From: Rhodopseudomonas palustris
GTDB lineage: Bacteria > Pseudomonadota > Alphaproteobacteria > Rhizobiales > Xanthobacteraceae
Reading direction: 5' to 3'
NCBI RefSeq assembly: GCF_003031265.1
Contig: NZ_CP019966.1
Coordinates: 2,046,001 to 2,110,000, forward strand
DNA length: 64,000 nt
The stretch's first letter is position 1; each line of letters begins with the position of its first letter. The translations under genes and the position numbers were made by a program. This document shows, piece by piece, positions 34,730 through 44,250 of the stretch. The notes below the pieces were generated by a model, which was not told the DNA's origin, searched no databases, and saw only the letters and a program-made list of their open reading frames with translations.

Positions 34730-35737
34730 TCAAGGCTTTCGCGGCATCGGCCCCGCGGCTGCCGGCTGCGGCGGTGCGGGCGATACGACGAACGACAGCC
34801 AGGCGTTCCAGCCTTCCGGCCGGTTCTGCGCGGCGAACTCCTTGTAGCCCTTCAGGTTCAGATAACCCTGCATGTCGCCGACCGGAAACAGGATGCCGAG
34901 CTGCGGTCCGACGCCGGCGACACGCGACCGAAACCCGCCAAGCAGCGCCGGCGCACCGGAATCGTCGCTGATCTGCTGGAAGTAATAGCCGACCAGCCCA
35001 AGCTGGAGTTGTTTGGTGAGGAAGTGCGACGCGCCCCAGTCGACGTGAAAGTCGACGCCGTTCTGGTAGTTCGCCGAGGTGTTCTTGAAGTTGTAGGTCG
35101 CACCGGCGACCGCCGAGAATTCATTGCCCGCGAGTGGATTGAAATAAGTGTAGCCGACGCCGAAGTCGATCGCGCCGTGGCCGATGCCGAGATTGGCGAG
35201 GCGGTGCCGGTCGTAGTCGCCGACCGGAATGTCGCCGGTGCCGTACACCATGAAATTATTGACGCCCACGTTCCATTTCAGTGCGATCTGCGGAATCACG
35301 TCGCCGTATGAGGTGAGATCCTGAGTCCGGCCGAGCGCGATGGTGCGGCCGGAGAAATCGCTCAGCGACGCTTCAGCCGCCGCCTGGTTGCGGCCCGCAA
35401 CGCCGAGCAGGGTCGCGGACAATTGGCCACCGAGAACCGGCGTTGCGAACACGTAGCTTGGGCCGTACAGGCCGAGGTCGCCCTTGCCGGAGACCCCGAC
35501 GTCGACCCGTCCGCCCCGGGGAAACTGCATGCCGGCGCCTGCGCTGACATCTGTGTGATAGTAGATTGAGATCCAGGACCAGCCTGGCGTGCCCGGTGCG
35601 GCTGCAAGGCTGCCGAAGAAGCCAGGGACCCAGAAGCTGATGCCCCCTTCGTCGGCCGATGCTGCTTGTGGGCCTTGGAGGGCCAGCAGCGCTACGGCTG
35701 CCAATCCGCCGATGATACGGTGCGAATATTGCGACAT
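34730..35737 (-). CDS. Outer-membrane transporter, MetA-pathway phenol-degradation (SphA-like) family
   Basis: 335 residues. Signal peptide ending AASADEGG, then FWVPGFFGSLAAAPGTPGWSW, typical of this beta-barrel family. Repeated amphipathic strands follow, with GDIPVGDYD and the C-terminal NRPEGWNAWLSF. Such proteins import aromatic or hydrophobic compounds. Third gene of the sulfatase operon, so a likely importer of the sulfate ester. Confidence 0.8.
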   Translation of the reverse strand: MSQYSHRIIGGLAAVALLALQGPQAASADEGGISFWVPGFFGSLAAAPGTPGWSWISIYYHTDVSAGAGMQFPRGGRVDVGVSGKGDLGLYGPSYVFATPVLGGQLSATLLGVAGRNQAAAEASLSDFSGRTIALGRTQDLTSYGDVIPQIALKWNVGVNNFMVYGTGDIPVGDYDRHRLANLGIGHGAIDFGVGYTYFNPLAGNEFSAVAGATYNFKNTSANYQNGVDFHVDWGASHFLTKQLQLGLVGYYFQQISDDSGAPALLGGFRSRVAGVGPQLGILFPVGDMQGYLNLKGYKEFAAQNRPEGWNAWLSFVVSPAPPQPAAAGPMPRKP

Positions 35738-35855
35738 GCCACGTTCCGATGTGTCTTGGTCAGCCTCTGACCGTTGTCACGTCTTCGCCGAAACCGGCGC
35801 CGGACAATTGCGCGGAGACCCGCTCGGATCGCCGGCCCGGCGATCGGCGCGGGCG

Positions 35856-36851
35856 TCATTCCGTAAAGATCCGGCTCCAGTCGTTCTTCATGTCGACGAC
35901 CGTCCAGCCACCCGCGGCCGCCGCATCGAGCGCCTTGTCGAGCTTGCCGATCTTGGACTGGCGATCGTAGGCATATTCCCGTTCGGCATCGGTGTGATGG
36001 ACGAGTCCAGCAAACCGCGGGCCGGCGCCAGCGACGGTCCATTGCAGCATTTCGAGGTCGCCGTCCGAATTGCCGAATGCGAAGATCGGCCGGCGCCCGA
36101 TGAACCGGTTGATGCCAACCGGCTTGCCGGGGCCGTCGTCGACGAATTCGACCTTGGTGAGCTTGATCAAGCGCGGCTTGCCGGTGGCATCAGTCTCGAA
36201 TTTGACGACGCCGGACGAGCCGACCACCTGCTCGGGCGGTATGCCGTAGGCTTTCTCCACCCACGGCCGCATGAATTCGACACCGCCGCCCGACACGATG
36301 AAGGTCTTGAAGCCGTTCGCGCGCAGATATGCCAGCAGCTCCAGCATCGGCTGGTAGGTCAGTTGGTTGTACGGCCGCCCGAAGCGCGGGTGCCGTGCGG
36401 TCGCCATCCAATCACGCACCGCATCGGTGAACTCGTCCGTCGTCATCCCCGCATGAGTTGCCGCGACGACCTCGAGCAGGCCACTTTCGCCCGATGACGC
36501 GAATGCCGCCTTGTCGTTTTGAAGCAGCGCCTTGAACGGCTCGCGATCTTTCCATTCCGGATGCTGCGGAGCCATCGCCTTGATCCGATCGAACGCAAAG
36601 GCGAGTTGGAAGTAATAGGGCTGCTCGGCCCACAGCGTGCCATCATTGTCGAAGGTGGCGATCCGCTCGGCTGTCGGCACGAAATCCGCACCGTGCTCCG
36701 TCGTCACGCGCGCGACGAAGGCGAGGATCGCCTGCTTCGCCGTCCCGTTCGTCCATGACGGCAACGGATCGGAGGCGTCGGCCGCGAAACCGACGACGGG
36801 CGAGCCGAACACGGCGGCCGAGAGAGCGAGCAGGCTGCGTCGGGTGATCAT
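35856..36851 (-). CDS. Exported HAD-superfamily hydrolase
   Basis: About 331 residues. A Tat-like leader (MITRRSLLALSAAV) is followed by an HAD domain: the nucleophile motif FDNDGTLW (about residue 60), a FIVSGGG motif II and FGNSDGDLEM motif III/IV. Phosphatase activity on a small substrate is likely. ATG 36851 has GGAGAA upstream; the gene begins 18 bp after the sulfatase stop. Co-transcribed with the sulfatase and exported to the same compartment. Confidence 0.85.
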   Translation of the reverse strand: MITRRSLLALSAAVFGSPVVGFAADASDPLPSWTNGTAKQAILAFVARVTTEHGADFVPTAERIATFDNDGTLWAEQPYYFQLAFAFDRIKAMAPQHPEWKDREPFKALLQNDKAAFASSGESGLLEVVAATHAGMTTDEFTDAVRDWMATARHPRFGRPYNQLTYQPMLELLAYLRANGFKTFIVSGGGVEFMRPWVEKAYGIPPEQVVGSSGVVKFETDATGKPRLIKLTKVEFVDDGPGKPVGINRFIGRRPIFAFGNSDGDLEMLQWTVAGAGPRFAGLVHHTDAEREYAYDRQSKIGKLDKALDAAAAGGWTVVDMKNDWSRIFTE

Positions 36852-36868
36852 CGCCGTTCTCCGGTGCC

Positions 36869-38566
36869 TCAATTCTCGTTCGGTCTGGCCGTCGTGATCT
36901 TCTCCATCACGTCGCTGATCGTGAAGCTCGCGGCCTTGGCCCGCGGCGGAAACTCTTTGAAGCTTTCAGCCCAATGCGCCACCAGGGCCTGCGCCGGGAT
37001 GATCAGGAACATGCGGTGATCCATCCAGTCGCCGTAGTTCAGGCTGGCGGTGGCTCTTTCGAATGGATCGGCCCGCAAATTGTAGATGTTGGGGGCGCGA
37101 AGCTTGGTGAACTGGCCCTGCCAAACGCCGGCGGGCGTTTGCGGCGAGACCTCGGTGTTCTGCTCCAGGAAAGCGAATTTCCAATTCCGGATTCGGATCG
37201 CCATCAGTTCGCCGTCGTCGCTCCAATACAGGAAGCCCTCGCGCGGTGACTGTTTCACTTCATTCTTGAAGAACGGCAGCAGGTTGATCCCGTCGAGATG
37301 CACCTTGAACGGCTTGCCGTTCAGGGTCGTGCCTTGCTTGAGACGATCCACGATGCCGGTGTCGCCGACCGCGGCAGCAAAGGTCGGGATGAAGTCCTCA
37401 TGCGCGCAAATATCGTTGACGATCGTGCCGGGATTGATCACGCCCGGCCAGCGGATCAGGCAGGGCACCCGGAAGGCACCTTCCCAATTGGTGGCTTTCT
37501 CGCCCCGGAACGGCGTGGTGCCGCCGTCGGGCCATGTGAACACCTCGGCGCCGTTGTCGGTCGTATAGACCACGATAGTGTTGTCGACGGCTCCGAGGTC
37601 GTCCAGCAGTTGCAGCAGTTCGCCGACATGGCCGTCGGTCTCGACCATCCCGTCCGGATATAGTCCAAGCCCGGTCTTGCCTTGCGATTCCTTTTTCAGA
37701 TGCGTGAAGACGTGCATCCGCGTGGTGTTGAAGTAACAGAACCACGGCGTTTGAGCCTTGTGCTGCCGGCTGATGAAGTCTTTGGCCGCGGCGAGAAACT
37801 CCGCGTCGACGGTCTCCATGCGCTTGGTGTCCATCGGGCCGGTGTTCTCGATCACCTGCTTGCCGACGCGGCCGTAGGTCGGATCGACCGTCGGGTCGTC
37901 GCGGTCGCTTGCCTTGCACTTCAAGACCCCGCGCGGCCCGAACTTGGCGCGGAAACGCGGATCCTTCGGATAGTCCGGGTTCTCCGGCTCCTCCTCGGCG
38001 TTGAGGTGATAGAGATTGCCGAAGAACTCGTCGAAGCCGTGGACGGTGGGCAGGTGCTCGTTGCGGTCGCCGAGATGGTTCTTGCCGAACTGCCCGGTGG
38101 CATAGCCGTACGACTTCATCACGTCCGCGACGCTCGGATCGAGCGGACCGAGCCCGAGCTCGGCCCCCGGCAGGCCGACCTTGGTCAGCCCGGTGCGAAT
38201 GGGTGATTGCCCGGTGATGAACGCGGCGCGTCCCGCCGTGCAACTCTGCTGCCCATACCAGTCGGTGAAGGTGGCGCCTTCTCGGCCGATCCGGTCGATG
38301 TTGGGCGTGCGATAGCCCATGATCCCCATGTTGTAGGCGCTGATGTTGAACCAGCCGATGTCGTCGCCCATGATGAACAGGATGTTTGGTTTGGATCCGG
38401 CGGTTCCGCTGGCGACCGCGGCAGAGGCCGGAGATTTCTTAGCGGCCTGTGCGAATGCTCCGGTCGTTAGTGCCGCCGCAGCGACCAGGGTTGATGTCCC
38501 CAGCAGGAGATTCCGACGATCAATGGCGCCATTGGGCACGCGCTGGTGCTTGTCTTCGCTGTTCAT
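36869..38566 (-). CDS. Arylsulfatase, Cys-type, Tat-exported
   Basis: 565 residues. Tat leader DRRNLLLG followed by a hydrophobic stretch ending AFAQA. Metal ligands begin at FIMGDDIGW. The active-site motif is SCTAGRAAFITGQ, a C-x-A-x-R variant of the sulfatase consensus, whose Cys becomes formylglycine. Leads the operon with the HAD protein and the porin, and diverges from a radical-SAM sulfatase-maturing gene that can act on Cys-type sites before Tat export. Confidence 0.93.
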   Translation of the reverse strand: MNSEDKHQRVPNGAIDRRNLLLGTSTLVAAAALTTGAFAQAAKKSPASAAVASGTAGSKPNILFIMGDDIGWFNISAYNMGIMGYRTPNIDRIGREGATFTDWYGQQSCTAGRAAFITGQSPIRTGLTKVGLPGAELGLGPLDPSVADVMKSYGYATGQFGKNHLGDRNEHLPTVHGFDEFFGNLYHLNAEEEPENPDYPKDPRFRAKFGPRGVLKCKASDRDDPTVDPTYGRVGKQVIENTGPMDTKRMETVDAEFLAAAKDFISRQHKAQTPWFCYFNTTRMHVFTHLKKESQGKTGLGLYPDGMVETDGHVGELLQLLDDLGAVDNTIVVYTTDNGAEVFTWPDGGTTPFRGEKATNWEGAFRVPCLIRWPGVINPGTIVNDICAHEDFIPTFAAAVGDTGIVDRLKQGTTLNGKPFKVHLDGINLLPFFKNEVKQSPREGFLYWSDDGELMAIRIRNWKFAFLEQNTEVSPQTPAGVWQGQFTKLRAPNIYNLRADPFERATASLNYGDWMDHRMFLIIPAQALVAHWAESFKEFPPRAKAASFTISDVMEKITTARPNEN

Positions 38567-38994
38567 CTGACACTCCCGATTGTGATCCGATGTGCATTCG
38601 GCTGCGTCGATCCGCTCGTGAGGGGGCGGCGCGCGGAACGAGCGTTGCGGAGTGAAGTACGATGATCTGGCTGGGCAGAGGATGGGATCGCGTTTGGGGT
38701 GGAGCGCGACCGGCGTTGAGGCGCGGTGCGATCACTGGTCGGCACCAGCCGTTCTTCAGCGAGTCATGAAGAGCGTTCATGCACCATGATTGTGTGGTCG
38801 TGCTAACCATCTGTCGTGCAATCAATCTGGAATGGAGTTGCACTGCGTTGCAGGATCGCACTACGAAATATGATAAGGATGCAGCTAATCGGCGTGCAAA
38901 TCGTTGAGGCTCGTCAATTGCGATACTGTGTCTGGTTTCGTGTAATAATGGTATGCGACTGAGGGATCAGTACCAGGTCACCAATTCCGAGTGA

Positions 38995-40248
38995 GTGCTG
39001 CTCGTGCCCGACAAACGGCAGTTATCGCAGGTTGGCGTTCAACGCCGATTTCACGTCATGGCCAAGCCTGCGGGCTCGTCCTGCAACCTCGACTGCAGAT
39101 ATTGTTTCTATCTAAGTAAGCAGACGCTCCGAGGAGGGCCGGGTACCGGGAGGATGACGGACCGGACTCTGGAGCTGTTCGTTCGGCAGTATATCGAGGC
39201 GAATACCGGGCCGGAGGTGGTGTTCTCCTGGCAGGGCGGTGAGCCGACGCTGCTTGGCCTGGAGTTCTTCAAGAAGGTCGTTGAGCTGCAAAGACGATAC
39301 GCGAGGCCCGGTCAGCGTATCGAAAATGATCTTCAGACGAACGGAACTCTGCTCGATGCCGGATGGGCCGAGTTTTTGAAGGAGCACCGGTTCCTGGTCG
39401 GACTCAGCATCGATGGTCCGCGCGAACTGCATGATCGCTACCGGTTGAACAAGGGAGGCGCGCCGACATTCGACAAGGTCCTGGCTGCGGCGACGGTATT
39501 GCGGAAGGCAGGGGTGCCGTTCAATACGCTCACCTGCGTCCATCGCTTCAATGCCGAGCGCCCGCTGGATGTCTATCGCTTTCTCCGGCGGGAGCTGGGT
39601 TCGACCTACATCCAGTTCATTCCGATCGTGCAGGCGAGGGGTTTCGAGACCGATGCACCGGATGACTACGACACCGGGCATATGCCGATCGTTGGAACCG
39701 CGCGGTCGAAGCCCGATCATCCGGAATCGATCGTCACCGACTGGTCGGTCGATCCCGACCGGTACGGCTATTTCCTGTCACGCATATTCGATGAGTGGCG
39801 ACGGCGGGATCTCGGCAGGGTGCTGGTGAATCATTTTGAAACGCTGGTCGCTCAGCATCTTGGGCTGCCCGCGCAGATCTGCATCTATCATCAATTCTGC
39901 GGCAAGGGCGTGGCGCTGGAGCACGATGGCGGCGTCTATGCCTGCGACCACTATGTGTACCCCCAATATCTGCTCGGCAATCTGAGCGAGACGCCATTAT
40001 CGGAGATGGTGTTCTCTGAGCGTCAGGTGGCATTCGGCTACGCGAAGTCGGAGACGCTGCCGGACGACTGTCGCGCCTGCGAGTATTTGCGGGATTGCTG
40101 GGGAGAATGTCCTGGAAATCGCCTGCTGCGGACGACGTCAGGCGAGCCGGGGCTCAACTATCTGTGCAGCGGACTGAAGAAGTTCTTCAAGCACGCACGG
40201 CCAGCCATCGACGAAATTGCGGCCGCGATCCGGAAGCAGAACAGTTAG
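38995..40248 (+). CDS. Anaerobic sulfatase-maturating enzyme (radical SAM)
   Basis: 417 residues. FHVMAKPAGSSCNLDCRYCFYLSK contains the radical-SAM CxxxCxxC cluster. Further Cys in the C-terminal SPASM region (CIYHQFCGKG, YACDHY, CRACEYLRDCWGECPGNR) bind two auxiliary clusters. It oxidises the sulfatase Cys to formylglycine without oxygen. GTG 38995 or 39004 are both possible starts. Divergent from the sulfatase across 428 bp with no other gene, which must hold both promoters. Confidence 0.92.
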   Translation: MLLVPDKRQLSQVGVQRRFHVMAKPAGSSCNLDCRYCFYLSKQTLRGGPGTGRMTDRTLELFVRQYIEANTGPEVVFSWQGGEPTLLGLEFFKKVVELQRRYARPGQRIENDLQTNGTLLDAGWAEFLKEHRFLVGLSIDGPRELHDRYRLNKGGAPTFDKVLAAATVLRKAGVPFNTLTCVHRFNAERPLDVYRFLRRELGSTYIQFIPIVQARGFETDAPDDYDTGHMPIVGTARSKPDHPESIVTDWSVDPDRYGYFLSRIFDEWRRRDLGRVLVNHFETLVAQHLGLPAQICIYHQFCGKGVALEHDGGVYACDHYVYPQYLLGNLSETPLSEMVFSERQVAFGYAKSETLPDDCRACEYLRDCWGECPGNRLLRTTSGEPGLNYLCSGLKKFFKHARPAIDEIAAAIRKQNS

Positions 40249-40376
40249 CCGGGACCGCAGGGCCGAGGCGCCGATGATGCGGAGCGATCTCGCGTCGACC
40301 TCAACCGGTCGCTGCCAATCTACGATTCATCCGTGATTCAAGCGGCGCGCTATTCGCGCTTCAGGACAGCTCCCCC

Positions 40377-41288
40377 ATGCTCACCATTCCGTCGGCCTTG
40401 CAGGCCAAGCTCGATGCCGGTGTGACCACGCTGGCGCAGTGTTGGATCGTGCGGCGGCGGGATGGCGCTGTGCTGGGGTTTACCGATCATGATCGCGATC
40501 TCACGATCGAGGGCGTGAACTGCCGCGCCGGCACCGGGTTCTCGGCGTCGGAGGCGTCGCAGCGGTTCGATCTGTCGGTCGATGGCGCGGAGATTTCCGG
40601 TGCGCTCGATGACGCGCTGCTGCGCGAGGCGGATCTGGCCGTCGGGCGCTTTGACGCGGCGGCGATCGAGAGCTGGCTGGTGGATTGGAGTGCGCCCGAG
40701 CTGCGAGTGCTGATCGCGCGCGGTACGCTCGGCGAGGTGCGGCGCGAAGGCTCGGCCTTTACGGCGGAACTGCGCGGGCTCGCCGATCTGTTGTCGCAGG
40801 AGACCGGCCGGCTCTACACTGCGGCGTGCAGCGCCGATCTCGGCGATGCGCGCTGCCGCGTCGATCTCGGCAATCCGGCGCGGCGCAGCGAGGGCCTCGT
40901 CGTTGCGGCACCGGGGACGTCGACCCTCACGGTCTCCGGGCTCGACGGCTTTGCGCCCGGCCTGTTCAGCGCAGGGCGGCTGAGCTGGCGCAGCGGCGCC
41001 AATGCCGGCGCGGCGGTCGAGATCAAGCAGCATCGTGTTGTCGGCGGCGAGGTGCGGCTGTCGCTGTGGCAGGCGATGGCCGAGCCGATCGCGACCGGCG
41101 ATAGCTTCGTCGTCACCGCCGGCTGCGACAAGCTGTTTGCGACCTGCCGCGACCGCTTCGGCAACAGCGATAATTTCCGCGGCTTCCCGCAGATCCCGGG
41201 CAACGATTTCGTCGTCAGCTATCCGGTGCCCGGCGCACCCGGCAACACCGGCGCGCCGATCGGCCCGGTGCTGCGCGGCGACGTCTGA
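40377..41288 (+). CDS. GTA tail hub protein (gp13, DUF2163)
   Basis: 303 residues. IPSALQAKLDAGVTTLAQCWIVRRRDGAVLGFTDHDRDL is the hallmark start of DUF2163/TIGR02218; SADLGDARCRVDL and CDKLFATCRDRFGN..NFRGFPQIPGND follow, with the conserved Cys that bind an Fe-S cluster in characterised GTA hubs. Its leader and first codons are duplicated at 34603. 39 bp to gp14. Confidence 0.93.
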   Translation: MLTIPSALQAKLDAGVTTLAQCWIVRRRDGAVLGFTDHDRDLTIEGVNCRAGTGFSASEASQRFDLSVDGAEISGALDDALLREADLAVGRFDAAAIESWLVDWSAPELRVLIARGTLGEVRREGSAFTAELRGLADLLSQETGRLYTAACSADLGDARCRVDLGNPARRSEGLVVAAPGTSTLTVSGLDGFAPGLFSAGRLSWRSGANAGAAVEIKQHRVVGGEVRLSLWQAMAEPIATGDSFVVTAGCDKLFATCRDRFGNSDNFRGFPQIPGNDFVVSYPVPGAPGNTGAPIGPVLRGDV

Positions 41289-41327
41289 CCGCCGGCATAG
41301 TCCCTCATTCGTTCGAGCGAGAGCACC

Positions 41328-41780
41328 ATGGATCAGTCCCTGGGTCGCGACGCGCTGGTCGCCGAGGCGCGCAGTTGGATCGGCACCAGCTATCGGCATC
41401 AGGCTTCGGTGAAGGGCATCGGCTGCGATTGCCTCGGCCTGGTGCGCGGGGTGTGGCGCGCCTGTCTCGGCGCGGAGCCGGAAGCGCCGCCGCCTTACGC
41501 GCCGGATTGGGCCGAAGCCGGCGGCGACGAGACGCTGGCGGCCGCCGCGCTGCGCCATCTGGCGCCGGTGCCGTGCGACGCGTTCGATCGCGGCGACGTG
41601 CTGCTGTTCCGCTGGCGCGACGGCTGCGTCGCCAAGCACGCGGCGATCGCTAGTTCGACCACGACGATGATCCACGCCCACGATGGCGCCGCAGTGTGCG
41701 AGGTTGCGATCACGCCGTGGTGGCGGCGCCGGCTCGCCTATGCGTTCACGTTTCCTGGCGTTGCAGATCCGCTGCGTTGA
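41328..41780 (+). CDS. GTA NlpC/P60 cell-wall peptidase (gp14)
   Basis: 150 residues. ARSWIGTSYRHQASVKGIGCDCLGLVRGVWR contains the catalytic Cys; the His is in CVAKHAAIA. Family TIGR02219, a tail-tip peptidoglycan hydrolase that helps DNA entry. In usual GTAs, gp15 follows directly; here 2.4 kb of cargo intervenes. Confidence 0.92.
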   Translation: MDQSLGRDALVAEARSWIGTSYRHQASVKGIGCDCLGLVRGVWRACLGAEPEAPPPYAPDWAEAGGDETLAAAALRHLAPVPCDAFDRGDVLLFRWRDGCVAKHAAIASSTTTMIHAHDGAAVCEVAITPWWRRRLAYAFTFPGVADPLR

Positions 41781-41845
41781 CGACGCAGAGGCTGTCTGGT
41801 CAGGTCCGGCCGAGTTTCGAACGGACCAACCTGGAGGCCTGCGGG

Positions 41846-42271
41846 ATGGATCACGACAGCAACGTGCGGACCGGCGGGTGTCACTGCGGCGCGGTGCGCT
41901 TCGAGGTGACGCTGAGCGACGGCTTCGACACGATCCGGCGCTGCACCTGTTCGTATTGCCGGATGCGCGGCGCGGTCGTGGCGATGGCGGAGATGGGCGG
42001 GATCAAGATCCTGCAGGGCGAGGACGTGCTGACGACCTATCGCTTCCACACCCGCACGGCGCAGCACTTTTTCTGCTCACGCTGCGGCATCTACACCCAT
42101 CACCAGCGGCGATCCAATACGAACCTCTTTGCCGTCAACGTCGCCTGCCTCGACGGCGTCAGCCCGTTCGATTTCGCCGAGGTGCCGGTGATGGACGGCG
42201 TCAACCACACCAACGACACCGGCCAGCCGACCCGCCGCGCCGGCACGCTGCGCTTCATCGCGTCGGAGTGA
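41846..42271 (+). CDS. GFA-family protein (glutathione-dependent formaldehyde-activating-like)
   Basis: 141 residues. Zinc-binding Cys pairs GGCHCGAVRFEV, RRCTCSYCRMRG and FFCSRCGIYTHH are those of the GFA/CENP-V fold. ATG 41846 has TGGAGG upstream. Despite the family name, most members are not proven formaldehyde enzymes. Cargo between gp14 and gp15. Confidence 0.88.
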   Translation: MDHDSNVRTGGCHCGAVRFEVTLSDGFDTIRRCTCSYCRMRGAVVAMAEMGGIKILQGEDVLTTYRFHTRTAQHFFCSRCGIYTHHQRRSNTNLFAVNVACLDGVSPFDFAEVPVMDGVNHTNDTGQPTRRAGTLRFIASE

Positions 42272-42342
42272 CGGTGCGCCTCGAAAGAGGACTGCGTCTG
42301 TCCTTAGTTGGCCTGTGACCATGCTTCGCGTGCGAAAACAAG

Positions 42343-42460
42343 CACAACCTCATGGTGAGGAGGCGCGAAGCGCCGTCTCGAACCATGCGCCGAGAGTCAC
42401 GCGTGGCCTCATCCTTCGAGACGCCCGGCTTTGCCGGGCTCCTCAGGATGAGGACTCAGT
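42343..42460. repeat. MITE-core repeat, inverted copy 3
   Basis: Inverted copy of the core in 280-410 and 5900-6010: CCTCATGGTGAGGAGGCGCG at the left and CTCCTCAGGATGAGGACT at the right. The TAGAGC ends are not recognisable here, so this copy is partial or decayed. Confidence 0.65.
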
Positions 42461-42528
42461 GCCCTTGACGAGGGGCAATTCCGCTTCGATCAATCGACCA
42501 AGCGGACTAAGCGCCTGGACGACGAAAT

Positions 42529-42990
42529 TCAGGCCTTGGCGCGGGCGGCCTTGGTCTCGATGATCATCCGCTTGATGGCGTCGACGGTCTCGGGCGGCAA
42601 ATGCTTGGCGGCGCCGAGGGCGACGTACAGCGCGTTGAGCGTGTTGCGACGGGCCTCCGGCGGGATCACCATCTTGGCGCGCGGGCCTTCGGCGAGGCCG
42701 TACAGCGCCTGGGCGGCGAGATCGAGATCGTAGCCCCACACCCAGCACCACAGCCGCACCGCGGTCGACCAGCCGCGCTCATAGGCGCGCAGCGACGTGC
42801 CGGCTTCGAACAGCGCCTTGACCGCGGCATCGCGGGTCTCCTCGGGCGCGCCGGCCTCGACGCCGGAGTAGCGCTCGGCGACATCGAGCACTTCGATCCG
42901 CTTGGCCTGCAGCGCCACCACCGGCTTGCCGATGAAATACACCGCCCCATAGGCGACGATCGCCACGACTACGCTCGCTAGAAATTCCAT
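42529..42990 (-). CDS. Membrane-anchored helical hypothetical protein
   Basis: 153 residues. One TM helix at the N-terminus (about residues 3-23, FLASVVVAIVAYGAVYFIG), then a mostly helical soluble domain with a Trp-rich middle (WCWVWGYDLD). ATG 42990 begins directly before the helix. Opposite strand to the GTA genes. No recognised family. Confidence 0.65.
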   Translation of the reverse strand: MEFLASVVVAIVAYGAVYFIGKPVVALQAKRIEVLDVAERYSGVEAGAPEETRDAAVKALFEAGTSLRAYERGWSTAVRLWCWVWGYDLDLAAQALYGLAEGPRAKMVIPPEARRNTLNALYVALGAAKHLPPETVDAIKRMIIETKAARAKA

Positions 42991-43107
42991 CGCCTGATCC
43001 TGCCGGCCGCCTCGCCCAAGCCGGGTACGATGCAAATGTCGTGCACGCCGTCAACGCCGCCGGCATTGAACTTCCGTCGCGTCCGGGCGTGCAGGGTGCT
43101 CAGGCAA

Positions 43108-43143
43108 TTGACAGTAAGCTGTCAAAATGACAGGGTGCTGTCA
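43108..43143. promoter_or_regulatory. Tandem operators of the MarR gene
   Basis: Two palindromes of the same type: TTGACAG-TAAG-CTGTCAA (43108-43125) and TGACAG-GGTG-CTGTCA (43128-43143), centres 19 bp apart. The second touches the ATG at 43143. This is the layout of a repressor that binds cooperatively on its own promoter, and MarR proteins usually do so. Confidence 0.75.
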
Positions 43144-43616
43144 TGACGCAAGCCGCTGACGCCCCGTTCGACCATCCCGCCAACGCCCTCGTGCTGGAAG
43201 TCTTCCGGCTCAACGGCGCGCTGATCAGGTTCGGCGACGCGCTGGTGAAGCCGCTCGGGCTGACCAGCGCGCGCTGGCAGGTGCTGGGCTCGGTCGCCCA
43301 CGGCCGCGGCACGTTCTCGGTGGCGCGGCTGGCCGACAACATGGGCCTCGCCCGTCAGTCGGTGCAGCGGATCGTCGATGAGCTGGCCGAAGCGGGTCTG
43401 GTCGGCTTTGCGCCGAACCCGGCGCACAAGCGCGCCAAGCTGGTGCTGCTGACGCCGCGCGGCGAGCGGGTGTTCAAGCAGGCGAGCGAGCTATGGGCGC
43501 CGGTCGCCGACGCGATGATCGCCGGCACCGATCCGCGCCAGCTGCGCAAGACCCGCGACGCGCTGATCGCGCTCCGCGAACGGCTCGACGAGCAATTCAG
43601 TGACAGGAGTGCGTAA
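43143..43616 (+). CDS. MarR-family transcriptional regulator
   Basis: 157 residues. Winged-helix segment TSARWQVLGSVAHGRGTFSVARLADNMGLARQSVQRIVDELAEAGLVG followed by the wing AHKRAKLVLLTPRGE. Binds as a dimer; the ligand is unknown. Directly followed by a membrane protein gene with no gap, so the two form an operon, probably autorepressed at the tandem operators. Confidence 0.9.
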   Translation: MTQAADAPFDHPANALVLEVFRLNGALIRFGDALVKPLGLTSARWQVLGSVAHGRGTFSVARLADNMGLARQSVQRIVDELAEAGLVGFAPNPAHKRAKLVLLTPRGERVFKQASELWAPVADAMIAGTDPRQLRKTRDALIALRERLDEQFSDRSA

Positions 43617-44069
43617 ATGATCAGGAAGCTGCACCCGATCGCGGGCATCATCGCGTTTCTCACCATCCTGGTGTTCTGGACTTCGACCGTCGTGGTCGAA
43701 CTCGGCGGCGACCAGGCTGCGATTGCCGCTGTGAAGCTCCGCATCCTGTGGGGCCTCGCGGTGTTGATTCCGGCGATCGCGCTCGCCGGCGCCAGCGGCT
43801 TCAAGCTCGGCGGTAAGTCGCCGCATCCGGTCGTCGCCGCCAAGCGCTGGCGGATGCCGTTCATCGCGCTCAACGGCATCGCCGTGCTGGTGCCGTGCGC
43901 GATTCTGCTGCAGCAGCGTGCCGCCGCCGGTCAGTTCGACCAGATCTTCACGGTGGTGCAGGCGGTGGAGCTGATCGCCGGCGCGATCAACCTGACGCTG
44001 ATCGGCCTCAGCATCCGCGACGGCTTCCGGCTGACGCGCCGGTTCGGCCTGTCGGCCGCGACGCGGTGA
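43617..44069 (+). CDS. Four-TM hypothetical membrane protein under MarR control
   Basis: 150 residues with four hydrophobic helices (about 5-28, 38-60, 78-97 and 110-132). Starts one base after the MarR stop, so translation is coupled. Probably the regulated target of the MarR protein. No catalytic motif. Confidence 0.7.
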   Translation: MIRKLHPIAGIIAFLTILVFWTSTVVVELGGDQAAIAAVKLRILWGLAVLIPAIALAGASGFKLGGKSPHPVVAAKRWRMPFIALNGIAVLVPCAILLQQRAAAGQFDQIFTVVQAVELIAGAINLTLIGLSIRDGFRLTRRFGLSAATR

Positions 44070-44169
44070 ACGATCGCAGAGCCCTTGCGGTGACGTCGAG
44101 GCCGTGACGCTTGGTTGTCCGGACAGACCATTCATCCACGCACACCCGCATCTGATGCAAAGTTGTTGA

Positions 44170-44203
44170 CGCCCGGGCCGGAAGTCTCCGCCCGGGCGTT
44201 TTG
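44170..44203 (+). terminator. Intrinsic terminator after the MarR operon
   Basis: CGCCCGGG stem with CCCGGGCG, 13-base loop, followed by TTTT. It insulates gp15 from cargo transcription and implies that gp15 needs a promoter after 44203 or anti-termination. Confidence 0.75.
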
Positions 44204-44250
44204 CGTCGGCCTGCGCCGTGGCGCTTATCAATCGCCGAAGGCTTGCTCCC

